64,000 nt of DNA from Prosapia bicincta (Eukaryota; Arthropoda; Insecta; Hemiptera; Cercopidae), in contig JBAIZL010000007.1 of the NCBI GenBank assembly GCA_036971475.1, forward strand, positions 29,958,947 through 30,022,946, given 5' to 3'. Below, in pieces: positions 50,301-62,164 of the stretch (the first letter of the stretch is position 1; each line of letters opens with the position of its first letter). Under the pieces are notes generated by a model that saw nothing but the letters and a program-made list of their open reading frames with translations, searched no databases and was not told the origin of the DNA. A program made the translations under genes and the position numbers.

Positions 50301-53300
50301 CACTTCCTACACCCTTTTAGTTTGTTGTTATAGTGAATATAATGCAAGCATTGTAGGAAGTTCTTTGTGATAGGCTGTAGGAAGACAAGACCCTCTCACG
50401 GTAACAGTAATACACTTCCTCCGCCCTTTTAGTTTGTTGTTATAGTGAATATAATGCAAGCATTGATGGACGTATTTTGTGATAGACAGTAGGAATCCGA
50501 GATCCTCTCACGGTAATAGTAATACACTTCCTTCGGCCTTTTAGTTTGTTGTTATACTGAATATAATGCAAGCATTAGAGGACGTACTTTGTGATAGACT
50601 GTAGGAATCCGAGATCCACTCACGGTAACAGTAATAAACTTCCTACGCCCTTTTAGTTTGTTGTTATAGTGAATATAATGCAAGCATTGATGGACGTATT
50701 TTGTGATAGACTGTAGGAATCCGAGATCCTCTCACGGTAACAGTAATACACTTCCCTCGAACTTTTAGTTTGTTGTTATAGTGAATTTAATGCAAGCATT
50801 AGAGGAAGTACTTTGTGATAGGCTGTAGGAAGACAAGACCCTCTCACGGTAACAGTAATACACTTCCTACGCCCTTTTAGTTTGTTGTAATAGCGAATAT
50901 AATGCAAGCATTGTAGGAAGTACTTTGTGATAGGCTGTAGGAAGACAAGACCCTCTCACGGTAACAGTAATACACTTCCTACGCCCTTTTAGTTTGTTGT
51001 TATAGTGAATATAGTGCAAGCATTAGAGGAAGTACTTTGTGATAGGCTGTAGGAATCCGAGACCCTCTCACGGTGACAGTAATACACTTCCTACCCCATT
51101 TTAGTTTGTTGTTATAGTGAATATAAGGCAAGCATTGTAGGAAATACATTGTGGTAGGCTGTAGGAAGCCGAGACCCTCTTACGGGTACAGTAATACTTT
51201 TCCTACGCCATTTTAGTTTGTTGTTATAGTGAATATAAGGCAAGCATTGTAGGAAGTACATTGTGATAGGCTGTAGGAAGCCGAGACCCTCTTACGGGTA
51301 CAGTAATACTTTTCCTACGCCATTTTAGTTTGTTGTTATAGTAAATATTAGGCAAGCATTGGAGGAAGTACTTTGTGATAGGCTGTAGGAAGCCGAGACC
51401 CTCTTACGGGTACAGTATTACTTTTCCTACGCCATTTTAGTTTGTTGTTACAGTGAATATAAGGCAAGCATTGGAGGAAGTACTTTGTGATAGGCTGTAG
51501 GAAGCCGAGATCCTCTTACGGGTACAGTAATACTTTTCCTACGCCATTTTAGTTTGTTGTTATAGTGAATATAAGGTAAGCATTGTAGGAAATACATTGT
51601 GGTAGGCTGTAGGAACCCGAGACCCTCTTACGGGTACAGTAATACTTTTCCTACGCCATTTTAGTTTGTTGTTATAGTGAATATAAGGCAAGCATTGTAG
51701 GATGTACATTGTGATAGGCTGTAGGAAGCCGAGACCCTCTTACGGGTACAGTAATACTTTTCCTACGCCATTTTAGTTTGTTGTTATAGTGAATATTAGG
51801 CAAGCATTGGAGGAAGTACTTTGTGATAGGCTGTAGGAAGCCGAGACCCTCTTACGGGTACAGTAATACTTTTCCTACGCCATTTTAGTTTGTTGTTATA
51901 GTGAATATTAGGCAAGCATTGGAGGAAGTACTTTGTGATAGTCTGTAGGAAGCCGAGACCCTCTTACGGGTACAGTAATACTTTTCCTACGCCATTTTAG
52001 TTTGTTGTTATAGTGAATATAAGGCAAGCATTGTAGGAAGTACTTTGTGATAGACTGTAGGAAGCCGAGACCCTCTTACGGAAACAGTAATAAACTTCCT
52101 ACGTCCTTTTAGTTTGTTGTTATAGTGAATATAAGGCAAGCCTTAGAGGAAGTACATTGTGATAGGCTGTAGGAAGCCGAGACCCTCTTACGGGTACAGT
52201 AATACTTTTCCTACGCCATTTTAGTTTGTTGTTATAGTGAATATAAGGCAAGCATTGTAAGAAATACATTGTGATAGGCTGTAGGAAGCCGAGACCCTCT
52301 TACGGGTACAGTAATACTTTTCCTACGCCATTGTAGTTTGTTGTTATAGTGACTATAACGCAAGCATTGTAGGAAGTACATTGTGATAGGCTGTAGGAAG
52401 CCGAGACCCTCTTACGGGTACAGTAATACTTTTCCTACGCCATTTTAGTTTGTTGTTATAGTGAATATAAGGCAAGCATTGTAGGAAATACATTATGATA
52501 GGCTGTAGGAAGCCGAGACCCTCTTACGGGTACAGTAATACTTTTCCTACGCCATTTTAGTTTGTTGTTATAGTGAATATAAGGCAAGCATTGTAGGAAG
52601 TACTTTGTGATAGACTGTAGGAAGCCGAGACCCTCTTACGGAAACAGTAATACACTTCCCACGTCCTTTTAGTTTGTTGTTATAGTGAATATAAGGCAAG
52701 CCTTAGAGGAAGTACATTGTGATAGGCTGTAGGAAGCCGAGACCCTCTTACGGGTACAGTAATACTTTTCCTACGCCATTTTAGTTTGTTGTTATAGTGA
52801 ATATAAGGCAAGCATTGTAAGAAATACATTGTGATAGGCTGTAGGAAGCCGATACCCACTTACGGGTACAGTAATACTTTTCCTACGCCATTTTAGTTTG
52901 ATGTTATAGTGAATATAAGGCAAGCATTGTAGGAAGTACATTGTGATAGGCTGTAGGAAGCCGAGACCCTCTTACGGGTACAGTAATACTTTTCCTACGC
53001 CATTTTAGTTTGTTGTTATAGTGAATATAAGGCAAGCATTGTAGGAAATACATTATGATAGGCTGTAGGAAGCCGAGACCCTCTTACGGGTACAGTAATA
53101 CTTTTCCTACGCCATTTTAGTTTGTTGTTATAGTGAATATAAGGTAAGCATTGTAGGAAATACATTGTGGTAGGCTGTAGGAAGCCGAGACCCTCTTACG
53201 GGTACAGTAATACTTTTCCTACGCCATATTAGTTTGTTGTTATAGTGAATATAAGGCAAGCATTGTAGGAAGTACATTGTGATAGGCTGTAGGAAGCCGA

Positions 53301-55202
53301 GACCCTCTTACGGGTACAGTAATACTTTTCCTACGCCATTTTAGTTTGTTGTTATAGTGAATATTAGGCAAGCATTGGAGGAAGTACTTTGTGATAGGCT
53401 GTAGGAAGCCGAGATCCTCTTACGGGTACAGTAATACTTTTCCTACGCCATTTTAGTTTGTTGTTATAGTGAATATTAGGCAAGCATTGGAGGAAGTACT
53501 TTGTGATAGTCTGTAGGAAGCCGAGACCCTCTTACGGGTACAGTAATACTTTTCCTACGCCATTTTAGTTTGTTGTTATAGTGAATATAAGGCAAGCATT
53601 GTAGGAAGTACTTTGTGATAGACTGTAGGAAGCCGAGACCCTCTTACGGGTACAGTATTACTTTTCCTACGCCATTTTAGTTTGTTGTTATAGTGAATAT
53701 AAGGCAAGCATTGTAGGAAATACATTATGATAGGCTGTAGGAAGCCGAGACCCTCTTACGGGTACAGTAATACTTTTCCTACGCCATTTTAGTTTGTTGT
53801 TATAGTGAATATAAGGCAAGCATTGTAGGAAGTACTTTGTGATAGACTGTAGGAAGCCGAGACCCTCTTACGGAAACAGTAATACACTTCCCACGTCCTT
53901 TAAGTTTGTTGTTATAGTGAATATAAGGCAAGCCTTAGAGGAAGTACATTGTGATAGGCTGTAGGAAGCCGAGACCCTCTTACGGGTACAGTAATACTTT
54001 TCCTACGCCATTTTAGTTTGTTGTTATAGTGAATATAAGGCAAGCATTGTAAGAAATACATTGTGATAGGCTGTAGGAAGCCGATACCCACTTACGGGTA
54101 CAGTAATACTTTTCCTACGCCATTTTAGTTTGTTGTTATAGTGAATATAAGGCACGCATTGTAGGAAGTACATTGTGATAGGCTGTAGGAAGCCGAGACC
54201 CTCTTACGGGTACAGTAATATTTATCCTACGCCATTTTAGTTTGTTGTTATAGTGAATATAAGGCAAGCACTGTAGGAAATACATTATGATAGGCTGTAG
54301 GAAGCCGAGACCCTCTTACGGGTACAGTAATACTTTTCCTACGCCATTTTAGTTTGTTGTTATAGTGAATATAAGGCAAGCATTGTACGAAGTACATTGT
54401 GATAGGCTGTAGGAAGCCGAGACCCTCTTACGGGTACAGAAATACTTTTCCTACGCCATTTTAGTTTGTTGTTATAGTGAATATAAGGCAAGCATTGTAC
54501 GAAGTACATTGTGATAGGCTGTAGGAAGCCGAGACCCTCTTACGGTAACAGTAATACTTTTCCTACGCCATTTTAGTTTGTTGTTATAGTGAATATAAGG
54601 CAAGCATTGTAAGAAATACATTGTGATAGGCTGTAGGAAGCCGATACCCACTTACGGGTACAGTAATACTTTTCCTACGCCATTTTAGTTTGTTGTTATA
54701 GTGAATATAAGGCAAGCATTGTAGGAAGTACATTGTGATAGGCTGTAGGAAGCCGAGACCCTCTTACGGGTACAGTAATACTTTTCCTACGCCATTTTAG
54801 TTTGTTGTTATAGTGAATATAAGGCAAGCATTGTAGGAAATACATTATGATAGGCTGTAGGAAGCCGAGACCCTCTTACGGGTACAGTAATACTTTTCCT
54901 ACGCCATTTTAGTTTGTTGTTATAGTGAATATAAGGCAAGCATTGTAGGAAGTACTTTGTGATAGACTGTAGGAAGCCGAGACCCTCTTACGGAAACAGT
55001 AATACACTTCCCACGTCCTTTTAGTTTGTTGTTATAGTGAATATAAGGCAAGCCTTAGAGGAAGTACATTGTGATAGGCTGTAGGAAGCCGAGACCCTCT
55101 TACGGGTACAGTAATACTTTTCCTACGCCATTTTAGTTTGTTGTTATAGTGAATATAAGGCAAGCATTGTAAGAAATACATTGTGATAGGCTGTAGGAAG
55201 CC

Positions 55203-58200
55203 GATACCCACTTACGGGTACAGTAATACTTTTCCTACGCCATTTTAGTTTGTTGTTATAGTGAATATAAGGCAAGCATTGTAGGAAGTACATTGTGATA
55301 GGCTGTAGGAAGCCGAGACCCTCTTACGGGTACAGTAATACTTTTCCTACGCCATTTTAGTTTGTTGTTATAGTGAATATAAGGCAAGCATTGTAGGAAA
55401 TACATTATGATAGGCTGTAGGAAGCCGAGACCCTCTTACGGGTACAGTAATACTTTTCCTACGCCATTTTAGTTTGTTGTTATAGTGAATATAAGGTAAG
55501 CATTGTAGGAAATACATTGTGGTAGGCTGTAGGAAGCCGAGACCCTCTTACGGGTACAGTAATACTTTTCCTACGCCATTTTAGTTTGTTGTTATAGTGA
55601 ATATAAGGCAAGCATTGTAGGAAGTACATTGTGATAGGCTGTAGGAAGCCGAGACCCTCTTACGGGTACAGTAATACTTTTCCTACGCCATTTTAGTTTG
55701 TTGTTATAGTGAATATTAGGCAAGCATTGGAGGAAGTACTTTGTGATAGGCTGTAGGAAGCCGAGATCCTCTTACGGGTACAGTAATACTTTTCCTACGC
55801 CATTTTAGTTTGTTGTTATAGTGAATATTAGGCAAGCATTGGAGGAAGTACTTTGTGATAGTCTGTAGGAAGCCGAGACCCTCTTACGGGTACAGTAATA
55901 CTTTTCTTACGCCATTTTAGTTTGTTGTTATAGTGAATATAAGGCAAGCATTGTAGGAAGTACTTTGTGATAGACTGTAGGAACCCGAGACCCTCTTACG
56001 GAAACAGAAATAACCTTCCTACGTCCTTTTAGTTTGTTGTTATAGTGAATATAAGGCAAGCCTTAGAGGAAGTACATTGTGATAGGCTGTAGGAAGCCGA
56101 GACCCTCTTACGGGTACAGTAATACTTTTCCTACGCCATTTTAGTTTGTTGTTATAGTGAATATAAGGCAAGCATTGTAAGAAATACATTATGATAGGCT
56201 GTAGGAAGCCGAGACCCTCTTACGGGTACAGTAATACTTTTCCTACGCCATTTTAGTTTGTTGTTATAGTGAATATAACGCAAGCATTGTAGGAAGTACA
56301 TTGTGATAGGCTGTAGGAAGCCGAGACCCTCTTACGGGTACAGTATTACTTTTCCTACGCCATTTTAGTTTGTTGTTATAGTGAATATAAGGCAAGCATT
56401 GTAGGAAATACATTATGATAGGCTGTAGGAAGCCGAGACCCTCTTACGGGTACAGTAATACTTTTCCTACGCCATTTTAGTTTGTTGTTATAGTGAATAT
56501 AAGGCAAGCATTGTAGGAAGTACTTTGTGATAGACTGTAGGAAGCCGAGACCCTCTTACGGAAACAGTAATACACTTCCCACGTCCTTTAAGTTTGTTGT
56601 TATAGTGAATATAAGGCAAGCCTTAGAGGAAGTACATTGTGATAGGCTGTAGGAAGCCGAGACCCTCTTACGGGTACAGTAATACTTTTCCTACGCCATT
56701 TTAGTTTGTTGTTATAGTGAATATAAGGCAAGCATTGTAAGAAATACATTGTGATAGGCTGTAGGAAGCCGATACCCACTTACGGGTACAGTAATACTTT
56801 TCCTACGCCATTTTAGTTTGTTGTTATAGTGAATATAAGGCAAGCATTGTAGGAAGTACATTGTGATAGGCTGTAGGAAGCCGAGACCCTCTTACGGGTA
56901 CAGTAATATTTATCCTACGCCATTTTAGTTTGTTGTTATAGTGAATATAAGGCAAGCACTGTAGGAAATACATTATGATAGGCTGTAGGAAGCCGAGACC
57001 CTCTTACGGGTACAGTAATACTTTTCCTACGCCATTTTAGTTTGTTGTTATAGTGAATATAAGGCAAGCATTGTACGAAGTACATTGTGATAGGCTGTAG
57101 GAAGCCGAGACCCTCTTACGGGTACAGTAATACTTTTCCTACGCCATTTTAGTTTGTTGTTATAGTGAATATAAGGCAAGCATTGTACGAAGTACATTGT
57201 GATAGGCTGTAGGAAGCCGAGACCCTCTTACGGTAACAGTAATACTTTTCCTACGCCATTTTAGTTTGTTGTTATAGTGAATATAAGGCAAGCATTGTAA
57301 GAAATACATTGTGATAGGCTGTAGGAAGCCGATACCCACTTACGGGTACAGTAATACTTTTCCTACGCCATTTTAGTTTGTTGTTATAGTGAATATAAGG
57401 CAAGCATTGTAGGAAGTACATTGTGATAGGCTGTAGGAAGCCGAGACCCTCTTACGGGTACAGTAATACTTTTCCTACGCCATTTTAGTTTGTTGTTATA
57501 GTGAATATAAGGCAAGCATTGTAGGAAATACATTATGATAGGCTGTAGGAAGCCGAGACCCTCTTAAGGGTACAGTAATACTTTTCCTACGCCATTTTAG
57601 TTTGTTGTTATAGTGAATATAAGGTAAGCATTGTAGGAAATACATTGTGGTAGGCTGTAGGAAGCCGAGACCCTCTTACGGGTACAGTAATACTTTTCCT
57701 ACGCCATTTTAGTTTGTTGTTATAGTGAATATAAGGCAAGCATTGTAGGAAGTACATTGTGATAGGCTGTAGGAAGCCGAGACCCTCTTCCGGGTACAGT
57801 AATACTTTTCCTACGCCATTTTAGTTTGTTGTTATAGTGAATATTAGGCAAGCATTGGAGGAAGTACTTTGTGATAGGCTGTAGGAAGCCGAGATCCTCT
57901 TACGGGTACAGTAATACTTTTCCTACGCCATTTTAGTTTGTTGTTATAGTGAATATTAGGCAAGCATTGGAGGAAGTACTTTGTGATAGTCTGTAGGAAG
58001 CCGAGACCCTCTTACGGGTACAGTAATACTTTTCCTACGCCATTTTAGTTTGTTGTTATAGTGAATATAAGGCAAGCATTGTAGGAAGTACTTTGTGATA
58101 GACTGTAGGAACCCGAGACCCTCTTACGGAAACAGAAATAACCTTCCTACGTCCTTTTAGTTTGTTGTTATAGTGAATATAAGGCAAGCCTTAGAGGAAG

Positions 58201-58898
58201 TACATTGTGATAGGCTGTAGGAAGCCGAGACCCTCTTACGGGTACAGTAATACTTTTCCTACGCCATTTTAGTTTGTTGTTATAGTGAATATAAGGCAAG
58301 CATTGTAAGAAATACATTGTGATAGGCTGTAGGAAGCCGAGACCCTCTTACGGGTACAGTAATACTTTTCCTACGCCATTTTAGTTTGTTGTTATAGTGA
58401 ATATAACGCAAGCATTGTAGGAAGTACATTGTGATAGGCTGTAGGAAGCCGAGACCCTCTTACGGGTACAGTAATACTTTTTCTACGCCATTTTAGTTTG
58501 TTGTTATAGTGAATATAAGGCAAGCATTGTAGGAAATACATTATGATAGGCTGTAGGAAGCCGAGACCCTCTTACGGGTACAGTAATACTTTTCCTACGC
58601 CATTTTAGTTTGTTGTTATAGTGAATATAAGGCAAGCATTGTAGGAAGTACTTTGTGATAGACTGTAGGAAGCCGAGACCCTCTTACGGAAACAGTAATA
58701 CACTTCCCACGTCCTTTAAGTTTGTTGTTATAGTGAATATAAGGCAAGCCTTAGAGGAAGTACATTGTGATAGGCTGTAGGAAGCCGAGACCCTCTTACG
58801 GGTACAGTAATACTTTTCCTACGCCATTTTAGTTTGTTGTTATAGTGAATATAAGGCAAGCATTGTAAGAAATACATTGTGATAGGCTGTAGGAAGCC
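55203..58898 (+). repeat. Higher-order repeats in run 3: 14 + 5 + 14 monomers
   Basis: GATACCC variants at 55203, 56771, 57331 and 58899 step by 1568, 560 and 1568, repeating the 14-5-14 architecture of run 2. To the left, markers at 52851, 54083, 54643 and 55203 step by 1232 (11 monomers), 560 and 560, showing an 11-monomer deletion form and two 5-monomer blocks in a row. Confidence 0.9.
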
Positions 58899-61800
58899 GA
58901 TACCCACTTACGGGTACAGTAATACTTTTCCTACGCCATTTTAGTTTGTTGTTATAGTGAATATAAGGCAAGCATTGTAGGAAGTACATTGTGATAGGCT
59001 GTAGGAAGCCGAGACCCTCTTACGGGTACAGTAATATTTATCCTACGCCATTTTAGTTTGTTGTTATAGTGAATATAAGGCAAGCACTGTAGGAAATACA
59101 TTATGATAGGCTGTAGGAAGCCGAGACCCTCTTACGGGTACAGTAATACTTTTCCTACGCCATTTTAGTTTGTTGTTATAGTGAATATAAGGCAAGCATT
59201 GTACGAAGTACATTGTGATAGGCTGTAGGAAGCCGAGACCCTCTTACGGGTACAGTAATACTTTTCCTACGCCATTTTAGTTTGTTGTTATAGTGAATAT
59301 AAGGCAAGCATTGTACGAAGTACATTGTGATAGGCTGTAGGAAGCCGAGACCCTCTTACGGTAACAGTAATACTTTTCCTACGCCATTTTAGTTTGTTGT
59401 TATAGTGAATATAAGGCAAGCATTGTACGAAGAACATTGTGATAGGCTGTAGGAAGCCGAGACCCTCTTACGGGTACAGTAATACTTTTCCTACGCCATT
59501 TTAGTTTGTTGTTATAGTGAATATAAGGCAAGCATTGTAGGAAGTACTTTGTGATAGGCTGTAGGAAGCCGAGACCCTCTTACGGGTACAGTAATACTTT
59601 TCCTACGCCATTTTAGTTTGTTGTTATAGTGAATATTAGGCAAGCATTGGAGGAAGTATTTTGTGATAGGCTGTAGGAAGCCGAGACCCTCTTACGGGTA
59701 CAGTAATACTTTTCCGACGCCATTTTAGTTTGTTGTTATAGTGAATATAATGCAAGCATTGTAGGAAGTACTTTGTGATAGGCTGTAGGATACCGGGACC
59801 CTCTTACGGGTACAGTAATACTTTTCCTACGCCATTTTAGTTTGTTGTTATAGTGAATATTAGGCAAGCATTGGAGGAAGTATTTTGTGATAGGCTGTAG
59901 GAAGCCGAGACCCTCTTACGGGTACAGTAATACTTTTCCTACGCCATTTTAGTTTGTTGTTATAGTGAATATAATGCAAGCATTGTAGGAAGTACTTTGT
60001 GATAGGCTGTAGGATACCGGGACCCTCTTACGGGTACAGTAATACTTTTCCTACGCCATTTTAGTTTGTTGTTATAGTGAATATAAGGCAAGCATTGTAC
60101 GAAGTACATTGTGATAGGCTGTAGGAAGCCGAGACCCTCTTACGGTAACAGTAATACTTTTCCTACGCCATTTTAGTTTGTTGTTATAGTGAATATAAGG
60201 CAAGCATTGTACGAAGAACATTGTGATAGGCTGTAGGAAGCCGAGACCCTCTTACGGGTACAGTAATACTTTTCCTACGCCATTTTAGTTTGTTGTTATA
60301 GTGAATATAAGGCAAGCATTGTAGGAAGTACTTTGTGATAGGCTGTAGGAAGCCGAGACCCTCTTACGGGTACAGTAATACTTTTCCTACGCCATTTTAG
60401 TTTGTTGTTATAGTGAATATTAGGCAAGCACGGTAGGAAGTACTTTGTGATAGGCTGTAGGAAGCCGAGACCCTCTTACGGGTACAGTAATACTTTTCCT
60501 ACGCCATTTTAGTTTGTTGTTATAGTGAATATTAGGCAAGCACGGTAGGAAGTACTTTGTGATAGGCTGTAGGAAGCCGAGACCCTCTTACGGGTACAGT
60601 AATACTTTTCCTACGCCATTTTATTTTGTTGTTATAGTGAATATTAGGCAAGCATTGGAGGAAGTATTTTGTGATAGGCTGTAGGAAGCCGAGACCCTCT
60701 TACGGGTACAGTAATACTTTTCCTACGCCATTTTAGTTTGTTGTTATAGTGAATATAATGCAAGCATTGGAGGAAGTACTTTGTGATAGGCTGTAGGAAG
60801 CCGAGACCCTCTTACGGGTACAGTAATACTTTTCCTACGCCATTTTAGTTTGTTGTTATAGTGAATATTAGGCAAGCACGGTAGGAAGTACTTTGTGATA
60901 GGCTGTAGGAAGCCGAGACCCTCTTACGGGTACAGTAATACTTTTCCTACGCCATTTTATTTTGTTGTTATAGTGAATATTAGGCAAGCATTGGAGGAAG
61001 TATTTTGTGATAGGCTGTAGGAAGCCGAGACCCTCTTACGGGTACAGTAATACTTTTCCTACGCCATTTTAGTTTGTTGTTATAGTGAATATAATGCAAG
61101 CATTGGAGGAAGTACTTTGTGATAGGCTGTAGGAAGCCGAGACCCTCTTACGGGTACAGTAATACTTTTCCTACGCCATTTTAGTTTGTTGTTATAGTGA
61201 ATATTAGGCAAGCATTGGAGGAAGTATTTTGTGATAGGCTGTAGGAAGCCGAGACCCTCTTACGGGTACAGTAATACTTTTCCTACGCCATTTTAGTTTG
61301 TTGTTATAGTGAATATAATGCAAGCATTGTAGGAAGTACTTTGTGATAGGCTGTAGGATACCGGGACCCTCTTACGGGTACAGTAATACTTTTCCTACGC
61401 CATTTTAGTTTGTTGTTATAGTGAATATTAGGCAAGCATTGGAGGAAGTATTTTGTGATAGGCTGTAGGAAGCCGAGACCCTCTTACGGGTACAGTAATA
61501 CTTTTCCTACGCCATTTTAGTTTGTTGTTATAGTGAATATAATGCAAGCATTGTAGGAAGTACTTTGTGATAGGCTGTAGGATACCGGGACCCTCTTACG
61601 GGTACAGTAATACTTTTCCTACGCCATTTTAGTTTGTTGTTATAGTGAATATAAGGCAAGCATTGTACGAAGTACATTGTGATAGGCTGTAGGAAGCCGA
61701 GACCCTCTTACGGTAACAGTAATACTTTTCCTACGCCATTTTAGTTTGTTGTTATAGTGAATATAAGGCAAGCATTGTACGAAGAACATTGTGATAGGCT

Positions 61801-62164
61801 GTAGGAAGCCGAGACCCTCTTACGGGTACACTAATACTTTTCCTACGCCATTTTAGTTTGTTGTTATAGTGAATATAAGGCAAGCATTGTAGGAAGTACT
61901 TTGTGATAGGCTGTAGGAAGCCGAGACCCTCTTACGGGTACAGTAATACTTTTCCTACGCCATTTTAGTTTGTTGTTATAGTGAATATTAGGCAAGCATT
62001 GGAGGAAGTACTTTGTGATAGGCTGTAGGAAGCCGAGACCCTCTTACGGGTACAGTAATACTTTTCCTACGCCATTTTAGTTTGTTGTTATAGTGAATAT
62101 TAGGCAAGCATTGGAGGAAGTAATTTGTGATAGGCTGTAGGAAGCCGAGATCCTCTTACGGGTA

